Shown: positions 31,535 to 42,736 of the stretch, one piece after another
Numbering within the stretch: the first letter of the stretch is position 1
Layout: each line of letters starts with the position of its first letter
From: Gonocerus acuteangulatus
Lineage: Eukaryota > Arthropoda > Insecta > Hemiptera > Coreidae
Direction of reading: 5' to 3'
Assembly (NCBI GenBank): GCA_946811695.1
Contig: OX328132.1
Location: 52,537,859 to 52,601,858 of the forward strand
DNA length: 64,000 bases
Translations under genes and position numbers: made by a program
The notes under the pieces: generated by a model
Seen by the model: the letters and a program-made list of their open reading frames with translations, nothing else
Databases searched by the model: none
Told to the model about the DNA's origin: nothing

Positions 31535-31866
31535 TTATTTTGCATAAGAATCCATTCCTTGATAATATTCAATATTATGCATTCCTGATACATTATAATC
31601 ATGATCATTTACATAATCTAAGTGATCAGTAACATCTGCTCTGTTGTGTAGTATATTAATATTGGAATTGAGTTTAATCTCAGTCTGTATATAATTTAGA
31701 GCAGAAGTATTAACAAAACTGGCATTAACATCCCTAGGATAGGAGAACTAGACTGTACAGGTAAAACACCAATATGGACACATGGCTTACGTGTAGTATG
31801 AAAAGAGTTTTGAGGTGTGATTTTATAAAATCCTTGTTCTACTGGCACCATATAATTATTATCAGA
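31535..31866 (-). pseudogene. Densovirus capsid-like relic (endogenous, broken)
   Basis: On minus, two adjacent reading frames with non-random, protein-like composition run from 31866 to a stop at 31535, with a frameshift near 31733. The first contains the phrase KPCVHIGVLPV, and the second continues through Asn-rich text to the stop. The arrangement recalls the C-terminal part of parvovirus (densovirus) capsid proteins. It is short, broken and non-functional. The family call is from memory of the motif style only. A transposon protein is the main alternative. Confidence 0.35.
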
Positions 31867-32249
31867 TTTTCATTTTATTTAAGCATACAATTTCCTTTTT
31901 TAAACTGGAATTGATTTGCTATTCTCGAGTCAAAAAAACCTATCCTCAGCTACCTGTGTTGCACGTTCTCAAAACTTTCAGATGCCAAATTGAAACAAGG
32001 AGATTTTCAGACCATAACTTATATTAAAGATCCTCTATACAAAAAAAACAAAACAAAATACATGTTGGCTCAAGGATGCAAAAGGAGCTTACACGTTTAT
32101 TTCATTATATACTCTCATATATTGACTGTTATCTGAAAAACGTAGGAATCTATTTTGAAGAACAGCAGAATCAATCGCATCACAATTCACAAGGATATCT
32201 TATATTGAGAGATGATGCCGAGGATGATAGGAGCTGATTACTGTCATCC

Positions 32250-33250
32250 TTTTTTTCTATCAATTATTAGATAAACGATGTAGTATAATATTAATAGTAT
32301 ATTCAATATCCTTGTTTTTGTAATTTATGACTCCAGCACAGGTAGTGTTACTTTGATGAACTTCCTTCTGCTTTTCAACAGAATTCTTCAGAACGTTCAG
32401 CTATTCTGGCTATCTGTTATACCTGATTTGTGTTGAGCTATTTGTTGGTAATTGTACCCCCACTCCTTATGGTGATGGATGTATTTTCAGACCTTCTGTT
32501 CAGTCCTGTTTTGTCTTAATTTTTTGTATCTGTTGGCCACATAGTCAAGGGTATGTTCCTTTCCTAAGTGTTTGTGTTTCGCTATTTCAATGACTTCCTG
32601 AGCTTTTATTTTTTTACGAGTTTCTTTACCTGATTGAACAGCATTTTTTATTTGGCAACACTGAGGTTTTTTATCTTTTGTGTTTGAAGTCTACATGGTA
32701 TTGGCTGATAAGTGTGGCTATTTTTCCGCTGGTTTGCCCCATGTGCATTCACATGTGTGTAGGTAAACCCTGCTCTATTGAAAGTGTTGCATTTCTTTTG
32801 TTCTGTTCAGGAGATGGTGGAGTTTTCCTTGGGGCTTAAAAGTTCGTTTGATTCATTTTTCCTCCAGTTTTCATAGTTTCTCAGATAGCCCTCGGATGTA
32901 TGACAGTGATAGCCATGTAACCTGCCGAACATACATATGGATGTATGTCCAGCAGGTCACATGTACATCTGAGAATTTTTTTAATACTGTTCTCTAGAGT
33001 TTGTTTGATGATTCCTTTAATGATTGATTCTTTGTAACCGTTGGCTTTTTTTTCAGCGGTTAGGTGTTTATGTTCTTTGTGGAGTATTAATTTAACTTAT
33101 TATGGCCTTGTGAGAGAATTGCGTGATTCCTCTCTTCTATGCTGGATGGTGATGGGACTGCATATAGTTATCTGTCAGAGGATGTTGGCTTGCTTTAAAC
33201 TGTGTGTTTGAGGTGTTTATTGGACTGACATAAGCCAAGATGTCAACGTG
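32250..33250 (-). pseudogene. Penelope-like element relic (RT tail and GIY-YIG region)
   Basis: Read on minus, scattered frames give TDNYMQS-HH, then KRGI, then NGYKESIIKGIIKQTLE, the linker after a Penelope-type RT. After this come CECTWGKPAEK and AQEVIEIAKHKHLGKEH, resembling the GIY-YIG endonuclease C-terminal helix. Many stops and frame changes mean it is inactive. Motif order is convincing, but individual matches are weak. Confidence 0.5.
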
Positions 33251-33835
33251 TCTCAGTCAGATTCTTGATTTAAGGGAACCAGTTTCTTACATACTCTTAG
33301 AATTCCTTCATTATTATGTTAGGTGAAGGGCTGCCCATGGGACTTCATTCCATTGCTTGTATATGTCCTGCTTTTATTGGGAATAGCATGGAGTCAGACA
33401 GAGTTCAAAAATCATGAGAAGAAGGCCTCAGAGGCCTTCTTCCCATGATTTCCGGTTAGGAAATCGTAAATGTAAAGAATCCATTGGAGAAGTTATTAAA
33501 TTTTCTACAAAAACGTCCCTCATTTTTCGATAGAGCGATCTCATTCGGAGAAATTGGTGCTCAAAATTCGAGAGTGTGAGTTTCGTTTTTTTTTCTGTCT
33601 CAGTTTTTAATTGGTGGTTGTATTTTTTTTTATATTGCATCTAACAGTAAAATGAGTATTTTAATAAAACAAGAAAATGACAAACGTATTTGTAGGACTG
33701 TTTTCTTAGAGAGAAGTTGAGAATGGCGCACAGAGTAATTCACTCAATCACTGTTGGGTAGGACTCTCACCTCCTGTTCATTTTGGCATCTGTATATGTA
33801 TATTTATTCATGGTAACGAGAGGACTTCCTATCAA

Positions 33836-33882
33836 GAAGTGCCCCTGGCGAGGTGCGAAAATATGCACCTCGTCAGGGGTGC
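33836..33882. repeat. Perfect-stem hairpin related to Penelope ends
   Basis: GCCCCTGGCGAGGTGC and GCACCTCGTCAGGGGTGC enclose GAAAATAT. The minus strand contains CTGACGA followed by GGTGC/GCACC, which is the first half of a hammerhead motif, but GAAA is missing after stem II. Confidence 0.6.
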
Positions 33883-33919
33883 GACCCTATTTAGATATTT
33901 TGGGTCATCTATAAGAATA

Positions 33920-33925
<6 letters not shown>

Positions 33926-33989
<64 letters not shown>

Positions 33990-34003
33990 ATATATATATA
34001 TAT
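33926..34003. repeat. (TA)n microsatellite
   Basis: Long TA run with two TG interruptions. Confidence 0.95.
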
Positions 34004-34156
34004 TTTTTTTTTTTCTGTGTGAGGTTCCTTCTGCTGAAGATTATTATTGTTATTAATTCAGCATTTTCCGGAGGTTGGTTTTTAACGTTGCAAGGATCAT
34101 CCTGAATTATCAGAATGTTGTCCAATTTTTTAAAAAAATTGTTAAACAAATGGACA

Positions 34157-34200
34157 AAGCCTGAAGAAGCAGGGAATGATTCGTGCGAAATATAACGTTA
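34157..34200 (+). ncRNA. Degraded hammerhead-like motif
   Basis: CTGAAGA (34161-34167), a possible short stem II GCA/TGC around a long loop, and GAAA (34187-34190). Stem I is not convincing. It is probably a decayed Penelope-type end. Confidence 0.3.
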
Positions 34201-34209
34201 AAAAAAAAA

Positions 34210-34854
34210 ATAATCGCTGGAGAATGGCATATAAATAACAATTGATACCTATATATTTAACTCATTGCTGGTACTTTTTACGTCATGGATAAATTACCTT
34301 AATTAAGGATAGTTTGTTCTAATATTCATGGGTTATTGCACATAACAAAACCAAATTATGTTATGGGGGGCCTAATTCATCTTATACTTGAGACTGTTGA
34401 CATATTAAGGTTCGTTAAATTTGTTGTGGAAGGAGGTAATATATCATAGGCGGTTGCTAATACAGAAAGAGGGTCCCCACCACTTAATACTGATCGATTA
34501 GAAACGAGTATTTTTATCGTCTCTTCCAATTATGGATATTAATAGGACATCCATCCAATTTTTCCAATTCTTTTAGTCCGGGTTCTCTTTAATTTTGTTC
34601 CATTGTCTTTAGGACATGCATTGGGCAAAAACCGAAGCACAAGGGAACGAATAGTGGCAATATGAGGGACGTCGTTGTTTTATAATTACGGCATATGCGT
34701 GCTCGACATTTGCCATTAAATCTATACTGAGAATTGTAATATGATAAGATTAGTAAGACTAAGATATTAGTTGGAACGATGCATGTAATTATCGGGTTTA
34801 AAGTAGAAGATCATTTTCACCTCAGTAATTTCATACCCTATGATTGAATTCCGT
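34210..34854. other. Unassigned stretch
   Basis: Nothing recognised. Confidence 0.4.
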
Positions 34855-35418
34855 GGGTCTTGTTTAGAACAGGCCCGCCAGTGATTTTATCTAGTAACAG
34901 TTACTTATTGATAAATAAAAAAATATGGGTTAAAGGAACATATGATTTATTTAATAAAAACTTTTTACGCATAACCAAAAACATTGTCATACTTTTAATC
35001 AGTTCCTCCAAGTACATCTGGAGGCCAAAATTCTACTATGTCCTTAAGGATTTTATCAAAAAAATCTTCACACGCTTATACACGCCACATTCAAACCGAC
35101 ATTCTCTTTTGTTGCATCTATATTTTTTCCTTTCTTCGTAAAATATCATAATGTGGCCTTTTTTACAATATCTTTCCTTGGGTAGAATTCCTCTTTCGAC
35201 AAAGAAAATCCTGGCTCGTTGCTCTTCTTTGCATAAATCGTAAACATCAAAAATATTCATAGTTTAATACTTTTATTACCGCAAATACACAAACAATACT
35301 AAATTAAATAGTATTTAAACATGTGTTTTTATTTCTGTATCGATGGTATCAAATTACATAGTAACAGTTACTAAATATCATTATAAAATCATTGGCGGGC
35401 CTATTCTAAACAAGACCC
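34855..35418 (-). mobile_element. Merlin-like DNA transposon, internally deleted
   Basis: A 564-bp element with terminal inverted repeats of about 36 bp (GGGTCTTGTTTAGAACAGG / mirrored with one change). The flanks AATTCCGT and AATTCCGC form an 8-bp target duplication with one difference. Inside, the minus strand encodes the start of a transposase. Inverted repeats, 8-9 bp duplication and protein together fit Merlin (IS1016/IS1595-related). Confidence 0.75.
35036..35260 (-). pseudogene. Merlin transposase N-terminal fragment
   Basis: 74 codons. RIFFVERGILPKERYC, then KYRCNKRECRFECGVYKR, matches the N-terminal zinc-ribbon of Merlin transposases (helix-RGxLP, CxxC..CxxxxC). The first knuckle reads CKKG, so its second cysteine is lost. 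The catalytic DDE region is absent because the element is internally deleted. Confidence 0.7.
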
Positions 35419-35542
35419 AATTCCGCTGTCATTTTGATGTGACTGAACATTTGCCACTACCTTATCCTTTCTCTCTATAGAGAGGAAAATGCTTTTGACA
35501 TCGCCTCGATGGCGCAGTATGTGGAATTTTCTTAACCCACGT

Positions 35543-35553
35543 GTATATATGTA

Positions 35554-35601
<48 letters not shown>
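35543..35601. repeat. (TG)n(TA)n microsatellite
   Basis: TG then TA units. Confidence 0.95.
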
Positions 35602-35605
<4 letters not shown>

Positions 35606-35659
35606 TTCTTCTGAAAGATGATACCATATATATTTTCCACTTTTTCTTATATCCTTTTA

Positions 35660-36410
35660 CAGCAGGGGGCCCATAAAGGAGCACACCATTCGTTCTGTTC
35701 AACCACTTTATTTGCTATATTTTGCCCGACATGTTTCGTGCTTTTGTCGCACCTCTTCCGGGGCTTTCCTATGCAAAATTATACTTTTTGTAAATTTCCG
35801 CATACTTATTTTATTTTAAAAGAATATATCATTATCCCTTTCCTGAACATGTCCATACATATACGTATAAAGAAATTCTTTTAAATTCTAGTCTTACCTT
35901 GTTAAGAAGTCCTCTCGTCATGTTCACTCTTTTGACTCATGCTGTACTTTATCGATTCTTTTTTAAATTTGTTATCGATTTGTTATCGACTTGTAAGTTT
36001 TCAAAAGCTTTATCCTATAATACTATTGAATATTTTATTGACGCTTTTCAAATCCGTTATTTTGTTTATAGCTGTTTTTGAATTTTTAATTATATAAATA
36101 TTTTCTATGATCTGTCTTTTCGATGTGTTCCTTTCCTTATTTAAAATATTAACGTCCTTAAAATTAAAATTATGTTTTTTAGTTATTGCATGTTAGGTCA
36201 ATGTTGTAGTGTTCTCATTTGTGTCTAAGCTTTCAGCGTGTTGTACAATTCTTTTCTGTAATAGCTGTGCCGATTCCCCAATGTAGCAAGCGTTGCAATC
36301 GTTACATTGAATTTTATAAATATTGTTTTTTGTGCTTGTCGGTTTAATCTTATCCTTGATACTACTAATATATACACTTTTCGATTTCGTATGCAGCAGA
36401 GGAAATTGTT
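35660..36410 (-). mobile_element. Penelope-like element 3' half: GIY-YIG endonuclease and terminal repeat
   Basis: On minus from about 36345: NIYKIQCNDCNACYIGES (the GIY-YIG motif as IYK..CYIGE), QKRIVQHAE, a stop, then HAITKKHNFNFKDVNILNK and KRQIIENIYIIKN. This is a near-complete GIY-YIG nuclease domain, the feature that marks canonical Penelope-like retroelements. It makes the first nick at the target. One in-frame stop is visible, and the RT domain is not found upstream. Downstream (35764-35660) is the terminal-repeat region with a hammerhead-like motif. The gene-to-ribozyme order is as expected for these elements. Confidence 0.82.
35724..35764 (-). ncRNA. Hammerhead-like motif, one core base altered
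   Basis: On minus: stem I GCCC, core CGGAAGA (expected CTGANGA, so the second base is G), stem II with GTGC/GCAC, GAAA (35737-35734), two-pair stem III, GTC cleavage triplet and GGGC complementing GCCC. Architecture is kept but it is probably inactive. Confidence 0.5.
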
Positions 36411-36509
36411 AAAAATCTACAGGTTTGAAAAGGTTTTTTAAAATATTTTCTTAAATATCTCGAAAAATCTTGCGAAATTTTGATAAATGGTCATAACCCG
36501 AAAGCCTAA

Positions 36510-36565
36510 ACCTAAGAAATAAGTTCAGGCGTACGTTTCGAGACCACTTCAGTCAGAAGTTTGGA
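36510..36565 (-). other. Possible decayed Penelope end
   Basis: On minus CTGAAGTGGTCTC then GAAACGTACGCC, reminiscent of a shortened hammerhead core. Weak. Confidence 0.2.
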
Positions 36566-36624
36566 TTGGGTTGATTTCCAACCTTTGAACGGGAGATGTT
36601 TATAGTTTCTATTTTAAGCATTAT

Positions 36625-37572
36625 ATGGAAGTATGGACGTATGTAAAGGGGGCCGCAGCCCCCCCCCCCCCCGAAATTTTTATTTAATCGGTAAAAATAT
36701 GTAATAAAAACCTCAGAGAAGAGAGTATATAGAGGTGGGTCATCAAATCGGCCCATTTTTCCCTGGTGGTTCTGCATCAAAAATAGTCGACATGTGTCCG
36801 AGCGTTTTTTCCAATGGGCCTAGAAGTTGAGAAATAAAATACAATAGGCTGAAAATGCTTTATTTTATATATCGAGTTTAAAAAATTATATCGACATGAT
36901 TCTTTCACCAAATCATTTGTTTTAGAGAGTAGATTAATGAAAAACTACAATCATTAAACAATAATTTTTATTCTGTCAAATAAATTTAAAAATATGCTGT
37001 ATTTTCAACGTAAACTAGCATTATACATTTTTTCACACCACAAATAATCGCAGATTTAAAATCAGCGCCCCAAGAAACCCTTAATGTGGTAATCAATGAA
37101 AAAAAAACAGAAAAAAAAACTATTTCCTGTCTGGAAGAGACTAAAAATTTGTAGGCGAAAAATTTACGTGACGTTTTGATTCAATATCTCGCCTTGAGAT
37201 AATCTGATTTTTACGTCCGTGGGCTCTTTGTAAAGAAGAGAGCTTCCTTTTCCTAATCATTTAAACAACTCTAGTATTATCTCAGATGGTACTTGAAAGA
37301 AATGTTTCACAAAATAAACATCAAATTTAAACTTTTTTTTACATATAACGTTGATTCCAGAGCACGAAGAAATATCCCGATTGGACGAAAATGTGTAACT
37401 TTGGAGCCTTTATCGACTGTCGACTGGTTTGAATCAGTAAAATTTTCTTTGAAATATGGCCGAATTTTTTAGTTAGTTAGCTAACTATTCCAATTTCTAG
37501 GTTGTTAGTATTCCATATCCCCAAATGGTACCAACCCCTCCCCAAAAATTATTTCCTATATACGCCCCTGAT
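36625..37572. mobile_element. Long (~0.95 kb) relative of the GC-run MITE
   Basis: The left end TGGACGTATGTAAAGGGGG with C run and CGAAATTTTTATTTAATCGG, and the right end CTATTCCAATTTCTAGG to TATATACGCCCCTG, are those of the 250-bp MITE. Here they are about 730 bp further apart. It may be a less-deleted ancestor or a MITE holding an insertion. No transposase frame was recognised. Confidence 0.5.
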
Positions 37573-38049
37573 TCTATGATGACACCAGTCCCTGCGAGTC
37601 AGGCCTGTTTTAGATTATGAAACAAAGTTATTAACCCTAATGGTTTATCATTAGCAATAATATAGTTTTCCTAATATGGTTTTAGCACTTCCTGATAGGC
37701 AAAGTCGTTTTAGTGGTTGGTACTGGAGATCAGATTCCACTAGAGTTAGGCCTACCACTTCGAGGCCTGTACCAACGTCGGCAATTTTTTGCAGTCAACA
37801 TGTCACAATAAACTTCATTTATTTTTTGATTCGGAGCTGTCGCCTTAGTTTCCGCATGAAACTGAAAAATCATGCATTGCGAATGTGCTCTTCATAAGGC
37901 AGATACCTCGCCAAACCCTATCAGGGCACTAAACAACTTAATACTAAATGAAATGTTGAGCAAAGAGAATGATCCAATGATAAATGTAATGTTATGATAA
38001 TGTAATAAATGTAAGGTCCCGTATTCCCTAGGACTTTGTTAAGTGAATA
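37573..38049. other. Unassigned stretch
   Basis: The ORF at 37676-37897 has no recognisable domain. Confidence 0.4.
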
Positions 38050-38050
38050 A

Positions 38051-38406
38051 AGATGAGAGAAAAGGTTGGCTGTCCATCACTGGAGATGTGGGGACAACGA
38101 ATCCGCAAACGTTGCGGTTGTAAGAACCGCACCTGGCTGATACGTAAGGTTTCTCAAGAGGTCTAAGACCTGACGAGAGTTTAGCACGAGGCTCATCCAG
38201 CCACGTGCTAAAGCAAGGGTGGGGTTAAAGGAGTTAAAGAGCTGGCTTACCTCCTACGGGTCAGAGTCAACGCCCGTTCCTTAGGTCTTGGCCAAAATGG
38301 CGATGAGAGGTAGGTCAGCTCCAAATATTCTCTAACCTTCCCCAAAGGGAATAGTTGCTAACTCTAACTAGCTGTTTCTCTCTCACCCAACCTTTTCTTT
38401 CATCTT
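38051..38406 (+). mobile_element. 356-bp TIR element of balanced composition
   Basis: GATGAGAGAAAAGGTTGG at the left and CCAACCTTTTCTTTCATC at the right are inverted with one mismatch. The interior is far less AT-rich than its surroundings and contains stems such as TGCGGTTGTAAGAACCGCA and TTTAGCACGAGGC/GCCACGTGCTAAA. No coding frame. Neighbouring TAA/TTA could be a 3-bp duplication, but this is not certain. Confidence 0.6.
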
Positions 38407-39214
38407 AGCGATGGTTTATGATATTTATGTATGTAACAGTAACCTGAGTATGAATTATATTTTTAAAAAGAATTTCCGCTGTCTAAAATATTTCCCCATT
38501 ATCTATTCCGTTAAATCCCGTCCTTGCGAATCCCTCCCTTACAGTATTATTAATACCAAAATACATAGTAACAAAAATTTTGATTGTTTTTTTTTTCATT
38601 AATATATATATATATTACAGGAAATTTTAAAAAGCCCCGGGGCCCTAGAACGCAATGGGGTAACAAATAATGACGCGAGAAACATTAAAATGGATATTAT
38701 ATTTTTATTCCGAATAAGGATATGAAATTCGTAAAACAAATTGTGATAAAATAATGAAAAGTGTCAATTGATACAAATTTAAAATAACGGTTAGAAATGT
38801 ATTCATTATTTAATATTTATTTACTATTTTGAGCATTCGGATAATGTAGAAATCTATTTTTGAAACAACATCCATAAGGGCGGGAGTGTGCTACTATTGC
38901 TGTTGTTTTTCGAAACCTAACGCTGGCAAAGCGGGGGGGGGCTTATCTTTGATGACTAGTGTTGTTGATCTCTGGAGTTTGCAGCCGTATTGATCGCTTG
39001 AAGAACCAGACGTCCTTGAGCATTCCTGCTAATAATCTCACTTCAATACTACCTGCATTTATATGGCATTTAGCAGCTTTTTATGGTGCTCCTTCCCTGG
39101 AGGCTGGAAACTCGATTATGTGGTCTATCAGACTACGCAAACCGGGGAGGCCTCGAAATGACATACCGACGATTCACGGCCTATAGGTCACGAAAACACC
39201 GGTCGATCAAATTT

Positions 39215-39245
<31 letters not shown>

Positions 39246-39485
39246 AAAGCTCCAAAAATGGTCCAAATTTTATAAACTCTCGTCACAAAAATACTCTACA
39301 GATAATTGTATACTCAAATGAGGACAACAAGAATAATATGTAATTTGCAGAGAGTATAATACTACGTCCTGCAGAGGGGAAAAAAAACTTTATTTTAGAA
39401 AAGTTGGTTGCCCGACTAAATTGGGTTGCTCCACACACAACATAATCATCAACTCTTTAACTGTAGGTATTCCAATGAAAAAAAA
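38407..39485. other. Mostly unassigned; (CA)n(TA)n at 39219-39243
   Basis: The two overlapping ORFs at 38959-39343 show no known domain. A G run at 38932-38940 may be a MITE remnant. Confidence 0.4.
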
Positions 39486-39489
39486 AAAA

Positions 39490-39550
39490 GTCCGACTCGC
39501 AGGAACTGCGTCATCTTAGCGCGGTTCCATTCATATCCCAAGTGTTATTT
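39490..39550 (+). repeat. Family A terminal block
   Basis: AGTCCGACTCGCAGGAACTG through GCGGTTCC to CCCAAGTG. The remaining family A body does not directly follow. Confidence 0.75.
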
Positions 39551-40079
39551 TGTAGACTTAGAATAGAAACAGTTATTACTTTGTTTGGATCATTCCTAAT
39601 GTAAACAAATACGAAAAAAAAAACAAGATTTTCGGCTAGGGATGAAACTATCCTAAGCAGAAATTACTCTTTCTGCCGTCCCAAGTTTCGGTCTACGAAG
39701 ACTCTTCTACGAATATATTTCTAATTTACTTAACTTGCAGTGCTAACATATCCATTTTACTTTTAAATGCAATTAAACAAAATAAAATTGTACATGAAAA
39801 TGAGAAAGTAGTGTTATTTTTTATTGAACTAAGGCCACATTCAACCACACAATATAATTATATTTCTAGTATAGCATTTGGCTGCATGACTTCCTACAGG
39901 TAAAGGTAACTGTCAGCTGTCCTAGAATGCTTGAGAACAATGAATCTTGATTTATGAAGTGCAATAAAAGCCTACCTGAACCGGCAGACTACCTCGACCC
40001 GGACTGACCCTACACGGCGAATATTTACGTTTTCAGTTCTGTTACAGGTTCAAAGAATTTGTATTTATTCCCCTGTTTT

Positions 40080-41274
40080 ATTGAGAAATACATCCTCCTC
40101 CTAGAAGCAATAACAAAATAACAAGAAATAAAAACAGACAAAAAGAACCGTATAAATAAACGAAATCAATTATCGTTTATCAAACTTCTAAGTTATATGT
40201 ACTTATTTCTCCGTTTGACATCGCCTAATCAAAACTTTCTTCAGAACCTGTTTTCTAGAGCATTTAGTAAGCTTTCGAATGGTAACCATCCGTTTACCAA
40301 GATTCTCAACCGTTTTCGAGATATTAAGGAAAGTATATGAAGTTTCCAAAGCTTTTCATCTCTATTAATAAATTATTTTAATTTAACCCTTCCCTAACTC
40401 CAAACGTAAGTAAATTTTCAGCATACTAGTTTTGATGAAATTAGAACATGCAGAAAATTATACGAAGTTCCCAAAACTTTTTATTATTTCTGACAACAGA
40501 AAATTGGTCTCATTTTACCTATCCTGTTTTACACACACATACATTTTCCTTAAAAATACAACATAAGAAATTAAAAAAATAAAAAGCAATAAAAAACCAA
40601 GGGAAAGAGACAAAAATTACAAAAAGAACGACAAAAACCCGTTCATAAGAACAAAACAGACGTATTTGAAGTTTTAAGCACTTATTTCTCCGATTGACAT
40701 AACCTAATCAAAAATTGTTTTAGAATCATTGTTGTAGAGAATTTAGTAAGCTTTCAAATAGTTTCTATCCACTTACCACGATTTCCCAACCGTGTTCGAG
40801 ATATTAATGAAAGTATACGAAGTTCCCAAAACTTTTCATGTCTGTTAATAAAATATTTTATTCTAACCCTTCCTTAACTCCAAACGTAACATAACTTTCA
40901 ACATATTAGTTTTAATGAAAGTAGAACATGCAGATAATGTTTCAACTGAATCCCGTTATTCTAAGTACCCAAACCAAAAACGGTATTCAAAAACTATTTT
41001 TCCAATTTTCTCGACAACGGTTAAAGCTATCGCCTTGAAAATGGTTTCATTCGTTTTTCTAGCCCAAGAAGCCTATAAAACGAGTACTTACAAGCTTATG
41101 AACTCAAAAACGTAAGCGTTACGATTTTTTCTGCGCGAATTTCGCCCCAAACGCCATCTTCCAGTGGGCGGATTTTGCTGGTTAACGAACTTGACCTTTC
41201 AAATCGGACGACAGATTTTTGTACCAAATTTCATCAAAATCGGACCATTCGTCTTCTATTTAGAGAGCGAACAG

Positions 41275-41347
<73 letters not shown>

Positions 41348-41510
41348 TATACATATATATATATATACAAATTTGAACCACCGTTATTTTCGGTTTCTAG
41401 GGGTTCTGAAACGCAAAATTTTCTAGTCGGCACTTCCGGATTGTTTCATTGTATCAACCTTATAAGCGGGGTTCCTCCCTATGGGGGAGGGAGGAACCGC
41501 GCTAAAAAGA
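40080..41510 (+). repeat. Family A copy with hairpin right end
   Basis: Two overlapping core blocks (40150-40460 and 40650-41280), then GAGCGAACAGACAAATAT, (TA)n, CAAATTTGAACCACCG and the perfect hairpin at 41470-41498. About 90 percent like the copy at 1905-2762 by eye. Confidence 0.85.
41279..41367. repeat. (TA)n microsatellite inside family A
   Basis: About 30 TA units, then a second shorter run. Confidence 0.95.
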
Positions 41511-41960
41511 TAGAATAAGAAAACAAAAAAAAACAAAACATTATATTATATTATTATATAAATGAATAAAATAAATGAAATAAAATGCTGAAATTAGTTA
41601 TACAAATGGTGGAAAAACAACAATATAATATAAAATACTAATAATAAATATAATTTGTTTTAAGGCTAATGCATATTCAATGTTCACAATTATCTCATTC
41701 AAACCGTAATATCAATTTAAAATGTAGAAATTAATAAAAGCTGTTGGTTAGCGAACACTTTTCGAGAATCACTACTCTGCTTGAAAAATATCCTGCAGAC
41801 TGCCAAATCTTACAAAAGTTGTAAAATTTAATTAGCTTTCCAGCGATATACTCAGAACTGAGATTATCTTTCAAATTCATAATGTAATTGGAGTTCTAGA
41901 GGGAACAAACATCAAATAAATAAAAGTAATATTATGTTTATTTTCGAGATATTATCAGAT

Positions 41961-42347
41961 ATTTTAAACGTTCTTACAACTGGCCTCCTTGCAGAACACA
42001 CGGACAACTCCTGGTCACACTAGTCCTTTCAATCTCATCATGTTAGCTCTCATTTCCACAAATGATTCGTGAATCCTTGTGGGCAGGTGGTTTATGTCCT
42101 AAATGGATATATTGAACACTTGCGTCTGAAGCCAACCACACGCCTAAAAATCAAGCGACGTCAGATTAGTGTTTTTAACCGGCCTCACCGGTTAAAAACC
42201 GGGTAAGTTACTGGGCCTCACCTCCTAATCCATGATGATCCATGAAAAGAGTTAACCCTGATGAGATTGCAAGGATTTCATCAGCGGCGTGGCCAGGTGT
42301 CGTCAGTGTGTTCTGCAAGGAGGCAAGTTGTAAGAACGTTTAAAATT
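41961..42347. mobile_element. 387-bp TIR element
   Basis: AACGTTCTTACAACT, GCCTCCTTGCAGAACACA and the inverted counterpart at 42310-42347 form terminal inverted repeats of about 37 bp. Interior hairpin AACCGGCCTCACCGGTT. No coding frame. Confidence 0.7.
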
Positions 42348-42478
42348 TTCAATGTCTTTTTTTTCAGCTTTTATGTAAGCCTTACTATAATTATTAAATA
42401 TCTATTTCATCAAGAATAATTTTCATTTATTTCTGATAATATCACAAAAATAAAAATAATATTTAAAAAAAAAAAAAA

Positions 42479-42736
42479 TCAGTCCCGTAACAGGCCACGA
42501 GAGCCCTGAGGGGCAGATACTATAGAGGTATCTGATTCATGACCATACGGCACACTAGGGAGATATTATGGTCAGTACTATGCTCCGGCCGCCTGATTTT
42601 CCCCTTGGCCGCTTCGACTGCTAGAGTCATTAGCACCCAAGGTACCCATTATTAAATTAATTAAAGGCTGGGTCGGCCTAGGGACGGTCAGGGAGGCCGA
42701 ATTCAACCCATGAACGAAGACACTAGAAGAATAAAT
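42479..42736 (-). mobile_element. 5'-truncated SINE (family S2)
   Basis: The reverse complement matches 60195-60455 of the full SINE nearly base for base, including GGTGCTAATGACTCTAGCAG and GGCCTGTTACGGGACTGAT. The tRNA-like head is missing. Confidence 0.9.

Noticed and set aside
42236..42294. Hammerhead because of CTGATGAG
   Set aside because: No GAAA after a plausible stem II; the segment is a simple TGATGA/TCATCA hairpin.
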